A DNA stretch of 64,000 bases from the NCBI RefSeq assembly GCF_000485595.1, contig NW_014577129.1, forward strand, positions 447,094 to 511,093. The letters run 5' to 3'. The first letter of the stretch is position 1, and each line of letters opens with the position of its first letter. Made by a program: the position numbers and the translations under genes. Below, piece after piece: positions 13,949 through 25,339 of this stretch. Below the pieces are notes generated by a model, which worked only from the letters and a program-made list of their open reading frames with translations, searched no databases and was not told where the DNA came from. This DNA comes from Priapulus caudatus. Its lineage: Eukaryota; Priapulida; Priapulimorpha; Priapulimorphida; Priapulidae.

Positions 13949-16900
13949 GCTTACTAAGTTTAGTATAGTACTAGTAGTTTCTAAAAGTAAGGCATCGAGT
14001 TAATTTTATGTTTTTTGCTCGCTTAATTTACAGGTTGACAACCATTATTGCCCCAATTGTTTAGAAAACATGCCATCAACAGAAGCAATGCTAAAGAAAA
14101 ACAGGTGCCATTAGGCTGTATTTCTTAGACGAAGATTGTTGTGTAAATGTCGATGTAATATAATCAGGAGTAAGATAATATAGATCTATATATTATCTTA
14201 CTCCTGATATAATTAATATATTAGTTATTCTAGGATTGCCAGCAAATTTTTTATATGTATCCTACATACAAATTTTTAAATAGCATCAATATTTCTTAGT
14301 CCCACATTCACTGCATGAACAGGAATATTTACAGCTTGGAAGTTTTTGGTGCCTAGGTGTTCAAGCTGCTTTGACTGCCCTTGCTGTCAGCATACGTTGT
14401 CCACGCGTGCTACGACACTACTCGTCGGAGCGACTAGCCCAACAAGTCCTGATTCCTCTGCATCACAGCCAAGTGGTGCCGCCGAGGAAGCACCTCCTGC
14501 TACGCCGAAGAAAGTTTACTATCTGGCATGTGGGTTTTGTCGCTGGACATCGCGAGATGGAGGTCTACAGGATCAACCTGTTGGTGGGTAAAACAACAAG
14601 GAGCACAGTATTCATTTCAGTCTTATTTCCATGTATCATCTGATGATGCACATCTCTGTCAGGCACCCGTAACTGGAATTGTTATTGCATGTCACTTTTA
14701 CACATATATATGCATTCTGAAGTGAATCAACGAGCTAGTAAGTTCAAGATATAACTTTAGAGACTGGGATGTATGCTATGTAGAAATAGTAATATATTGT
14801 TATGTATTGGACATACTTTTACCTATCCAGAAAACTAAAATTTTGTCGATTTGGTTTGTATGAAATCTATTTTGGTATTTCTCAATCATAATACATTCAT
14901 ATTGATAACAATTTAACATGCACCTATAAATGGTACAATGTATGTTTGTACTATGTAACCGCTCTCTGTTATCATTGCAGATATGGTCATAAATTTTTTA
15001 ATTTTGTATAGCTTCAGGTGGCTGGAACGAAGAAGAAAACCCGCATAATCAGCAGGTATGATGCAGGGTATTTTTAAAAGTTGTAAATAAGAAATAATGG
15101 TACATCTTTGGTGGTAATCAGGTAAATTATACTGGATCTAGAGTGACAGCCTGTGTGGGGTATCGGGTACAAATACCTCGGAAACTTGGTATTATTTATA
15201 ATTAAAGACCCATGCACCAGCCTTAAAAAACACTGAGCTATACACTCATTATTATTATATGTATAAATGATGGCCTGTTCATTTTGTTATAAAGATCATA
15301 CACTGTTTATTGTTATATATGATGGTACACTATTTTCCCTATGTAGTTACGTGCATAGAAGAACTGCATATCATTAGGTGCTGGGTAAATTTTTGCTAAG
15401 CAATAATTTAAACTACGTTGTCCACCAGATCAGCAATTTGGTAGAATATTACCAGCAGATGGCACTAGTAGAGCAGGTAGAGAGGGACCGGAAGCGTACA
15501 CCATCCAGGAGGAGGGCCCTTCTGCAGCATGCGGTACGAGATTGGTTACTAGAATGAGTGAGAGCGACTTCTTGACTGTCGATGTGTGCCACTAGTTCCT
15601 AGGCTTTAGTTGTGTTTCATCCTAGTCTAAAATGAAGACTATTGTCTCAGTACTGCACAATTCTTATGCATGTTAGTGTTGAGTTAGTTAAAGGACAATT
15701 GAAGTCAAATTTTATAACTTCTGTAACGTTTTTATACATAGAAATACATTCAATAATGTATTCCATTTCAAATCCGGCGCCATCACGCTGGCAAATCAGT
15801 AGGAAACACATGAATATTAATCTAGGTCATGTGACATCACAGCCCCATGTTGAAACGCGCCATTATATAGCGTAACACGCTAGTATATGTTATGCTAGGT
15901 GAAAGTATTGTTACAGCATACAACAAACATGTAGCCTGTAAATGTACTTATATTCATGTACATACATATTACCTGTGTGGATAATGCATTCACGGTATAT
16001 GTACAGGACTTGCGTAGAGATGTTTGTACATGTACAGATACATGTGATTCTGACCGAGCGTGATAAGCCCGGTGATCAGTGTAGGCCTACTCGTGTGACT
16101 CACCTGGTCTAGCGTCGAACTGGTCTACAATAACCCTGGTCTTCTCATTCTCATGGCAGCATATACATTCAGGTGCCGTACTCATTAATTCACAAACACT
16201 ACAAGAACACCAGTATTTGTCTACAGTCCTATCTGGTACCGAACCTTCCATTCCGCCATGTTGTGACTGTTTTGATTCTTGAGAAGTTTGTGCCGACTCT
16301 TCGCGTTGCTTTTTCAGACGATTCTCCTCAATTTCTTCTTGTGTATATTCAGGCTCAAACCTATATCCAACTGTTAAATCACTATAAATATCATCATCAT
16401 CTGAGTAATCACTAGAATCATTGAAATTATCGCTTTCTGTCTCCATTTTATACACCACACGCACTATGTTTACATAATGGCATGTTTCAACATGGGGCTG
16501 TGACATCACATGACCTAGATTAATATTCATGTGTTTCTTACTAATTGGGCGCCGGATTTGAAATGGAATACGTTATTGAATGTATTTCTATGTATAAAAA
16601 CGTTACAGAAGTTATAAAATTTGACTTCAATTGTCCTTTAAAGTACTAGATAAGTACTGCATGTATAAATGGATACAGGTGCAATCATTACTAAACCCTG
16701 CACATTCTCTCCCCTTAGAAATGATATCCATGTTATTACAAAGCAAAATCATTTCCATATCTGGCAGTGACCATGTGCGTTCTCAAACCACTAGAAATTT
16801 TTCTTATATGTGAGTATACTGTATATACTGTATGTTCACTTGTTAGATTGCCCTAATGTTTGTGTTACAAGACACAGTCTATGTTTCGTGGCAGTATTAT

Positions 16901-19900
16901 AAGTATATCGATGATAATCACTTTAACTTACTTATTTGAATAATGCTTTCAGGACAAATATGGTCTAACATCTGTTGTGGCTAGGCACAGGGCTGGCCTC
17001 TCCCCTCACTCTCCTAGCAGGTAATTTTCTATACATGTGTAGCCTATTCTATTCGATTCACCTATTTGTATAACAGCGTATTATTTATATATCCCTGGAT
17101 TAACATGTAGTACAATTCAGACTATTAATAGTTCAGTGTGATATTGTGTTGGTATCTATAAGGTGATGTGAAGATTAATAACTTAAATTTCACTTAACAT
17201 TACTGATGTTACTATTGATTGCAATCGGGGTATTTTCTGTGATTAGCTTGAAGAAAGGCGAGGATGCAAAGTTAGTTGAACTTGAGGCTAGTGAAGCTTC
17301 CGATGACATAGCACTACTCAGTGAAGATTATTACAACAAACCGGTCAACCTCAATGAAGGTAAGCCCTGCTCATATAACATTAGAAGCATTTGTTGCACC
17401 ATAATTGAGAAGAATCTGCAAGCACTCTGTTGCTGCTGTATAAATGCATACATATCTAGAAAAACGTGCACTTAAATGCAGAAGATGGAGATGTGTTGAT
17501 AGACGCGCAAGCAATGCAAATCAGTTATTTGTCAATGGGGTTTGCCATTTACTAATCGCTGGATAGATGGCGCGCGTGCACTGTTCGCTATCAGATTATT
17601 GCACCAGGGAGAAATACTCATTTTACGTACCAGGGTATTTGGTTATGTTGGTTCGAATCCCATCTGTTTATTTTTTATTTTTTTATTTTTTTGTTTAGAG
17701 TTAGGGTTAGGGTACCTCTATTAGGCAATTAGCAACGCCGTACTACCGTTCGGCTATTTCCGGAAAAATGAGTATTTCTCTCCGATACACGATTCCCGGT
17801 ATCACACCTAAACAATGGCGTCTAGTTACGAAGGGAAAACCGTAAATGAATTGAAATCAGAGTTGCAAAGTAGAGGTGCAAAGACATCTGGGAGGAAAGC
17901 TGATCCGTGTGCACGTACACGTGCGTGCGTGCGTATGCACGTACATGTGCATGCGTATGCACGTACATGTGCATGCGTGTGCACGTGCGTGTGCTCGTAC
18001 ATGTGCGTGCGTGCGTGCGTGTGCACGTACACGTGCGCGCGTGCATGGGTGCGTGTGCACGTACACGTACATGTGCATGCGTGTGCACGTACACGTGCGT
18101 GCATGCGTGCGTATGCACGTACATGTTCATGCGTGTGCACGTACACATGCGTGTGCACGTACACATGCGTGCGTGCGTGCGTGTGCTCGTACATGTGCAT
18201 TCGTGCGTGTGCGTGGGCACGTACACGTGTGTGCGTGTGTGCGTGTGCACGTACACGTGCGCGCGTGCATGGGTGCGTGTGCACGTACACGTGCGCGCTT
18301 GCATGGGTGTATGTGCACGTACACGTGCGTGTGGGCGTGCGTGCGCGTGCGTGGGTGCATGTGCACGTACACGTGCATGCGTGCGGGCGTATGCACTTTC
18401 ATCACCTCTTTTGATCGCCACACACCATTACAATCTCAGTTCTAGGTCACTTGGGAAACTATGACCTCCTTTATTGTTACATTGAGGTACAACACAGTAA
18501 TCAGGCATCGCAAAAGCAACTATAAAAGCCTATTCACGGAAGTAATGTATACCGGTCTAAACACGCATGCCATCTTGCGGTGAACTGATTGGCTAACCTC
18601 ATTGAAGTTTAATGCGATGGTGGTTGCATGCAAAAGAGGCGGAAGAGTGAAGCTGTCTGTGGGTTTTTCAGTCTGTACGATAGGTCAGTCTATTAGTCAG
18701 CCTGAGCTGCAGTGGGACACCACTTCCAAACTGAAGCCACACCGTAAGACCCTGCTGGTGAAGCGCTCTAAGCGATGCAGGGAGTGCGAGCACAATCTCA
18801 TCAAGCCAGACTTCAGTCCCTCTTCCATCAAGTTCAAAATCCAGCTGATAGCCATGTAGGTGTGAATGAATTAACAGAATATAAATGGAATGTGAACTGG
18901 TGTGAATGGTCTGAATGTGCAAGTGCATGCCAGTTCTCACTTGTAGCCAGTCTTGTTTGGTTTTACAGGGAACCACAGGGTGGTTGGGATATCTGAGCAT
19001 ATCCATTAATAAGCAGTTGAATTGAAAGATCCAATGCAGTTCAAATAGGTACCCGTGTGAGACAAAGTAGTATAATAAGTATGATGTAATTGTGCTAGTG
19101 GTTCATGTAAAATTGTTGTGACCATTTATTGCTCCACAGTTCTTTACTTCATGTAGATCTCTGTTACTTGCAGATATCTGGTACCGGAAATCAGAGTGGT
19201 GCCTGGAGTACAACTCCACCCGAAGAAGGTATCCCACCCCTTCCAGTTAAAAAAGGCTATAGCTATAGTTTAATGGCTATGGGCTTAATATGTGCTGACT
19301 AATGTGCAATGTGTAAGGTACAAACAATGAAGAGAAGCATTAACAAATATAATCTTTTGCTCGGTAAGCTTACCTAAAAATCTGACATGTTGTCATCTTG
19401 AAATGTTTACTTAAAGGCCCATTGATTATGCAAAGTTGACGAATGCTACAGTAACTGGCACCTTCTGTAGTTAATAAGTACATTACCTTATAGCCAAACG
19501 CGTATTAGTTTGTCCAATATCACTGCTAATTACTAAGAAATGTCTAATTGAAATCTGTAAATCTGGCGCCAATGCTAAATTGGTTGCCAAGCAAAATAGC
19601 CTCGAATTTGGTTAGGTGACGTCACATGTTGCTACGGGTGTTGAGCAGAGAATTGTTTATCTCGGGATGCTTATAATGACTAATGAGCTAGTAGAATGTA
19701 TCTCTGCTTCTGGGTGTATTCTTGGTATTGAGGCACAAGTAAATAACTGTGGGTGCTAATGAACTAATACCCACATGTCTTCAATTTCGGACACAGGTGT
19801 ATTCGTTTGACCAATATATGTAAATACACCTAGTGCCGTCTGCTTTCCATGTTTAGTCTGTGGCCGTGTTTAGTCTGTGATCCCCCCATAGTGTTGGCCC

Positions 19901-21486
19901 CCAACACAGCCTACTTCATTATCACGAGCATCAGTGATTCATACATGGAATCTGTTCATTGCAATCAGAGCTACTGTTACGTATGCAGTTACGTCAGCAG
20001 TTACGTTAGCATTGCGTACGGCCGAGCATGCGTAACTGTAAACAAGTCAGTCAACTGATTTGTTGGACTGCGGATTTCAATTAGACATTTCTTAGTAACC
20101 AGCAGTGATATTGGACAAACTAATACGCGTTTGGCTATAAGGTAATGTACTTATTAATTACACAAGGTGCCAGTTACTGTAGCATTCGTCAACTTTGCAT
20201 AATCAATGGGCCTATTATTCTTTTAATAATAATGTTTCTTTTATTTTGCTTTTAGGAGAGCAGAGTTATTTTAACGTTGTCTAACCCTAGTCAATATGAG
20301 ATGCACGTCATTGTTTTGCCCAGCGAATTGCCAGAAGATGTTGGAAATTGCAAGGCAAGTTTTTTTGAATAAATAACTATATACAGTAGTAGAAACATAA
20401 TTAGTTGCTGCTAAATTTTGGAGTGTCATGCTATGTGACTATACTCTGACTATAATCTAATGGAATTAGTATCGACTTTTATTTGTTTTGTTTTTTAATT
20501 CACTAGGTGGTGCTGCCGAAGACTGAGCTGGTGCTTGCAGCTAAGGACGAGACAGCAGAGTTTGATGATGCGGGAGAGCCACCTCGCGACTACAAGGACG
20601 ATCCACAGTAAGAAACTGTAATCTGCGCTGATGCCGTACATGTGTCAGTAACAGTGTCTGTGTACTGTATCATGTCTACTTATATTAGCCTCATGCTACG
20701 TAATGGCTATACTGTGTATCTGAGTTGTATGTGACATTGGTGTGTGTAGTAGATGCTATCATGACTTAGTTTGGCAAATAGTATATCGCTGTTAGCAATT
20801 GTACCTTTCATATGGAGTCCTGTATGTATGTCAGTAATTGCATATCGACAAAGTGGTAAATTCTTGCTGACTGCATGTGTATGTTTGTCGCAGGGTGGTA
20901 GTGTTCCGTAAAGCAAACAAGCTGGGGTTTGTTGTGAAAATTACTCCAAATGAATCTGCAAAAGAAGCATGGGTGAGTAGATCGCTTAATTATAGGCTGG
21001 GATAAGCTCAAATATCTTAGATGAACTAATAGCAAATGATTACTGTATCAAAACCATTTGCTGATCGACTGATTAGTTGATGAAGAACAAATCATGAACA
21101 CACGTGCTGTTTCAATAACTGTTAAGCATAAGTTTTGTATTACTATTATCAAAATTAAATGAACACAACTAAAAAATATTTCCCACAAAACAACCGGTTT
21201 CGGCTAGTGTATTTCTCCTCATCATCATAGTATCAATAGGCTTTTCGGTAAAACATGGAAATCTAAGCATATTGAAGATGGGTGTAAGCATTGAGGGCGA
21301 TTATCCATTGAGGATCTTCACTTAAGATTTCACTGTCGTGTCCTATATGTGGACGTGGCCTATATATGCACATTATTCATGCAGGTGTCATTCATGATCA
21401 AGTACGACTACAGACAGGTGGCACTGGAAGCAGAGGCCCCACAACCAACCTGGCTACACCAGCATGTTGCTTGCAGGATCGGCTAG
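13594..21486 (+). CDS. DCTN4: Dynactin subunit 4 (p62), complete, 13 exons
   Basis: Exons: 13594-13722, 14034-14104, 14357-14583, 15018-15055, 15429-15533, 16953-17020, 17247-17359, 18672-18855, 19174-19228, 20256-20354, 20507-20607, 20894-20972, 21385-21486. They total 1371 bases, an open frame of 456 residues plus stop; vertebrate DCTN4 is ~460. Recognisable blocks in family order are [31 protein letters not shown] and the Cys-rich [15 protein letters not shown]. Then come [69 protein letters not shown] and FRKANK near the C-terminus. The Cys pairs form the zinc-binding N-terminal part. p62 sits in the pointed-end complex of dynactin and helps dynein cargo transport. All introns are GT-AG except intron 10, which is GC-AG. 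Introns 2, 5, 7 and 9 carry foldback or inverted-repeat elements. The C-terminus ([13 protein letters not shown]) differs slightly from the vertebrate end. Confidence 0.96.
13859..13949. repeat. (ACT)n microsatellite in DCTN4 intron 1
   Basis: About thirty ACT triplets, giving a Thr run in an overlapping ORF. Intronic. Confidence 0.97.
14158..14213. mobile_element. Mini-hairpin with ATATCAGGAGT ends, DCTN4 intron 2
   Basis: ATCAGGAGTAAGATAATATA pairs almost perfectly with TATATTATCTTACTCCTGAT around a 6-base centre. It shares ends with 3911-4010 and 58575-58670. Confidence 0.75.
15692..16637 (-). mobile_element. TTAA-flanked foldback transposon in DCTN4 intron 5
   Basis: Arms of ~185 bp (15692-15877 and 16453-16637) are reverse complements with few mismatches. 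The ends read AGGACAATTGAAGTCAAA. TTAA lies directly outside both ends (15688-15691 and 16638-16641). TTAA duplication is typical of piggyBac and Kolobok elements; the superfamily is not decided here. The interior carries a minus-strand ORF with a P2RX7-ballast-like domain and no visible transposase. Confidence 0.8.
16087..16446 (-). CDS. Small protein with P2RX7 ballast-like zinc domain, inside a foldback element
   Basis: Open frame of ~119 residues from the Met at 16446; an upstream in-frame Met at 16530 lies in the element's arm. Residues ~5-25 are an acidic Asp/Ser-rich stretch ([13 protein letters not shown]). A charged helix with [13 protein letters not shown] follows, then [20 protein letters not shown] and HENEK. 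The WCxCxxCxxMxTxxECxCC pattern is the hallmark of the C-terminal cytoplasmic ballast domain of P2X7 receptors. From general knowledge, it also occurs in many stand-alone invertebrate proteins, often near transposons. The TM channel part of P2X is absent. The gene is antisense to DCTN4 and lies wholly in its intron. It could be element cargo or a captured gene fragment. Whether it is expressed is unknown. Confidence 0.7.
   Translation of the reverse strand: METESDNFNDSSDYSDDDDIYSDLTVGYRFEPEYTQEEIEENRLKKQREESAQTSQESKQSQHGGMEGSVPDRTVDKYWCSCSVCELMSTAPECICCHENEKTRVIVDQFDARPGESHE
17608..17783. repeat. Short inverted-repeat element with a telomere-like core, DCTN4 intron 7
   Basis: GGAGAAATACTCATTTT at 17608 pairs with AAAATGAGTATTTCTCTCC at 17765-17783. 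Between them lie a T-rich run and GTTAGGGTTAGGG (~17700). A GGTTCGAATCCC block at ~17650 looks like a tRNA T-loop, but the stem does not pair. Confidence 0.5.
17815..17904 (+). pseudogene. SAP-domain start fragment, truncated by a minisatellite
   Basis: The Met at 17815 opens [20 protein letters not shown], followed by [10 protein letters not shown]. This matches the first half of a SAP motif (VxELKxELxxRGLxxSGRKAxLxxRL), a DNA-binding helix pair. The second helix is replaced by the GTGCACGTACACG repeat array, so no functional protein can be read. SAP starts like this are common in repetitive invertebrate gene families. It lies inside DCTN4 intron 7, downstream of the inverted-repeat element at 17608. 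Confidence 0.6.
17905..18402. repeat. GTGCACGTACACGTGCGTGC minisatellite, DCTN4 intron 7
   Basis: About 500 bases of GTGCACGTACACGTGCG-type units with variable spacing and almost perfect purine-pyrimidine alternation. Same sequence class as 10655-11075. All six frames stay open, producing long Arg/Thr/Val/Cys/His shadows. Confidence 0.92.
19415..20213. mobile_element. Foldback transposon with 141-bp arms, DCTN4 intron 9
   Basis: 19415-19555 and 20073-20213 are reverse complements over ~141 bp, with only a few mismatches near the centre-side third. Outer ends read AGGCCCATTGATTATGC. The left flank gives TTAA and the right ATTA, compatible with a mutated TTAA duplication. The AGG start resembles the element at 15692. 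No intact ORF inside. Confidence 0.8.
20355..20506 (+). other. GC-AG intron (DCTN4 intron 10)
   Basis: The only donor that keeps the conserved frame (GNCK then VVLPK) is AAG followed by GCAAGT. This is the classical consensus of the minor GC-AG class. The acceptor is CACTAG. Confidence 0.8.
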
Positions 21487-24161
21487 ACTGGGTTGTGCTA
21501 GAGGGCGCCACAAAGACTGCACGTGCAAACAGATTTTTTGCCGCAAATTCCAGTGCGGCGTGTGGCTAGATAGCGTCTGCAATGTGGTATCATCTGCGCA
21601 TGTTTAGTGTGACGTCTCTGCTACGTGGCCGCACGTAGTGGTGGTACACCTGTTACACCTGCTGGGGTTAAACTGCTAGTAACAGTCATCGATTGGCTGG
21701 TTAAATTTGCTGTGATATTAGATCTCACAAAGCAACAACAGCAAATGTTCAGTTCTGCTATTGAGGCCAGGTTCAGTGTGAAACACAATGCACCGTTGTG
21801 CCTCTCAGGCTCTCAGTTTAAAACGAAGTTAAGCCTTTTCATGTGCTAAACTATAATCTTAGTATGCAAATCTAGCCGATCGTTGTATGTCCTACTGTGT
21901 GCGTTGGTGGTTGTGAATGGTGGCAAATTTGTATGTAACAATATACATCTATTATTATGAAGCTTGAGATGTGCACAGAATATTTGCTAATAGTATACAT
22001 ATTAGTTGCATATTACAGGATGACCAGGTGTGTCCAGCATGTTGCCTCAACCTATTACAGTATAGCACTATTTATATAGCTTTGCAAGCACTAGTCAGGT
22101 GGACGAAAATTAATTTTCAAGATTAACCCAGTATAATGACAGGGTAACATGTAAGAAGCTTTTATTGTTGACACAAGTATAGCCAAGATTGCAAGTAAAA
22201 TTGTTCAGACCCTCATATCCAGACATGTGTATCTATCAATTCACATATGTCCCAGCTTTCCTCAGCATATATATAACAGCTGCATGCTATAGGTAGTTTG
22301 GACCACGCATGATGCAAGGCTGACATTGATATAGGTATAGAATAAACTCTGTATATCAAGTAATATTTTAATTAGCTTAATTCAGGAATGCTCTGTCAGT
22401 CACATGATAACTATGGTGTTTATGAACGTATTGACTCGAAAGTAAGGCAAACGCAAATGTAATGCATACTAAAATGTGCACCTAATGTATACAACAGGTG
22501 TGGTTTATTCCTGTACTTTATTTATTATTCATTATAAAATAAATACTTGGTTTTGCAATGGAGCACAGGAGCCTCTAGATCTTTTTATAATACAATCCAC
22601 GAATGTCACATACAGGATTTACTATAGCATATACACGTACGTATGTACAGTTAATATTTCTTATTAGAAACGAGTTTTTAACAAAAATCTACACTGTGTA
22701 ACAGTGGTGTGGTGGTGTAGAATTTAACAGTTTGTAAACAGAAGCAGGTATGCGTTTAGATAGTCTTTAGCACACTTATGCACATCAGAACTAAACATGG
22801 TTATGTACGAATATCATTTCGTAAGTTGAAACTCGTTTGAATTTTAAAACCCCAAATCATTCCCACATCAATTTTCTTGTTATTTAACAGGTATTTTATG
22901 AGTTGAAAATCCTTCTGCTTTAGGATCTTTAATCTATCATTAATTACCTAATTAACTTTCCTGACTTCAGTAAAGACATTGTTAGATGAAACATCAAGGC
23001 AGCTCCAAGCACACTAACAATGGTAAGAAAATGTAAAGATTATGCACAAGCACATCATGTAGACTCCATGCAGTGTGATGATTTGCCGTTCTTAACATCG
23101 ATAACGGAAAATCATCACACTGCGTGGAGTGTAACCATGTTGCCATTCATTCCATCAATCTATGGAACAAAACTACACCGCACCTGATTATTCCTCCCAC
23201 TTCCACTAGTTAGGCCAGTTAGAAATGTCAACCCTTGCATTTTCTGTTTACTATCACGACTGCTAGCCCAATAAGTTTGATGGCTACATAAGCACACAGT
23301 CACCACTGAAGTTGCTGAGTTGCTCAAACATTTTACATCACCCTATTACATAGATATACAAACACCAGAACAGAGCTGACACTGTTCAAGCTGTAGCACG
23401 AGCAATGTCTAGGGCACGCTGCCCATGGACGGTCGACTTCTGACGGATGGCAGCCTTCCCACCCAACCACCAGAACGTGATGAGATATATGGGACAAGTA
23501 CCCCCTGGCACGCTGAAACGTGAAATCGGTAATCTTTGACGGTTGACCAGAGGACCTGCTGATCTCTCACTATCTGAACTAAATCATAGTCCCCTGCATA
23601 ACCGAGTCCACACGTCGTTGTCCGTGACAGCAACGTAAGAGCAGGCACATGAACGTTTAGAGTTTGCTAGGCACCAGTATCATCTAACCTCGAATACCAA
23701 TAGTATCCCAGTATTCTCACACAAAGCTCCTGCTTGAAGTAGGGTAGGTGAGGAATGTCTATAACATGGCCATATAAATGCAGCGGTCCAAACGGCAGTC
23801 AAGAAATATAAGAATATATCATTTGCTGTTTGCTGTGCAGGGTGTGAATTCAAGAGATCACATGTGATATTGCCGTGGTACTGCTGGAAGAACCATTTAA
23901 AAGATATTTACTCTTTCAGTCAGCTTACAATCAACATAATGCAATATTAAATATCACAGATAAATATATCCCCCTCCATGGACCACTGCCATGAGATGCA
24001 CAAGGAACTAGCTACTACCCTATCTTCCACAGGTGTGGTACGCACAAGATTATTTTTGGCATTATTTACTCACTTTACATCTCACTACTGTTATCATGGC
24101 CAGCAACATATCTCACAATATCCAATATTTTATCAGCTTCCGGGGGTTTAAATAATAAAAC
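21487..24161. other. DCTN4 3' flank and intergenic DNA
   Basis: No further conserved coding is seen. A polyadenylation-like AATAAA occurs at ~22538, and its reverse complement at ~22518 could serve the convergent gene. A 69-bp hairpin lies at ~23061-23129, where ACTCCATGCAGTGTGATGAT pairs with ATCATCACACTGCGTGGAGT. Confidence 0.5.
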
Positions 24162-24794
24162 TAGGGGTGCACCGGATCCAACTTTTCAAGAACCGGAATC
24201 GGAACTTAAGCTGGGAATAAACTTTTGGCCCAATATTGCACAAACTCACTCGGCCTGAACGAAATATTATTAGCAGGCACATCACTCAGGCGAGTAGGAC
24301 AATGCTCAAAGTTCTAATTACAGGATGGTTGTTAGGTGTATGAATCATCTGCTTACAGTGCATAATTCTGGCATCTTATTCGCGAGCGAATTCTGTGGCA
24401 AAACCTGCATGTTGCAGTATCCCTGGGTTTAGTCGATTATTTTCAACCAACAGACATGCCATTCCTGTGGCTCTAAGAGTATTTGATTTGAAAAGAAAAT
24501 CTCGTGAATCACCTAACATCAGTTAGGTTCAGTTCAGTTAGTTAGCCGATGTTCAAGTGGCAAGCGTTTTTTGGGCAGAATAGTGTGAAGTTGTTAACAC
24601 TATATTGTCAGCAAGTTGAGTCTATTGACTCTCAACTACATTCAGTGACTGATCTTTTGATCTTGATGACGCTTGTAGCTGAAATTAAATTAGGAAAAAG
24701 TTCCGGTTCCGGCCGACTGTTTCTGAAGGGTTCCGGCCGGAACCGGAACTCTGAAAAATTGGGGATCCGGCCGGATAGTTCCGGTGCACCCCTA
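24162..24794. mobile_element. hAT-type MITE with perfect 8-bp target duplication
   Basis: Ends TAGGGGTGCACCGGA and TCCGGTGCACCCCTA are inverted. AATAAAAC lies immediately outside both (24154-24161 and 24795-24802). Inner sequence is rich in CCGGAACCGGAA and its complement. Length 633 bp with no transposase. Classic non-autonomous hAT layout. Confidence 0.9.
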
Positions 24795-25339
24795 AATAAA
24801 ACAATGCATTTTCCGTAGAACTAAGGATGGCGGTAGATCCAAGTAAGAAAAAAAAGGAAACAAACACAAGATCCTGATAAATACTAAAACAGGCAAAGCA
24901 CAAGGTGAAAAGCAAGTCTACTGGTAATTTTAACTCAGTGAATGTCTTGGTGCCTTTAATTTCACATGGCTAAACATGAAATTTTAATTCTAACTAACGG
25001 TTGTACGGAGAAGGCCCAATGAGTAAATAAAAACAATCCCGATTTCCAAACAGGTTCTGTGAGATTACAGGTGCCTGTCTGCAGGGCATGCATCCCATAC
25101 TCGCACCACCACGCATGACACCTGACATTCAGATGATAACAAAATAACTCCCTGACACCGCTTGGCCTTTGACGATTCACATGCCCAGCGATTCTCAGAT
25201 TGACTAGCATGACGATGTGAAGACACCCAGCTGACATGTGAGACCTCCCTCCGTACGATGTTGTGGCGGGTACACTGCCTTGATTCACGACGAACACAGT
25301 ACAGTGTTAGCGAGCACTGCATTCCTGTATCACTCCACA

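Noticed and set aside
17640-17665. tRNA-like GGTTCGAATCCC block
   Set aside because: The T-stem does not pair and no A-box, D-arm or acceptor stem could be built around it.
17815-18445. Long overlapping ORFs of 185-199 residues on both strands
   Set aside because: All arise from the GTGCACGTACACG minisatellite, which lacks stops in every frame; only the first ~30 codons (SAP start) look like protein.
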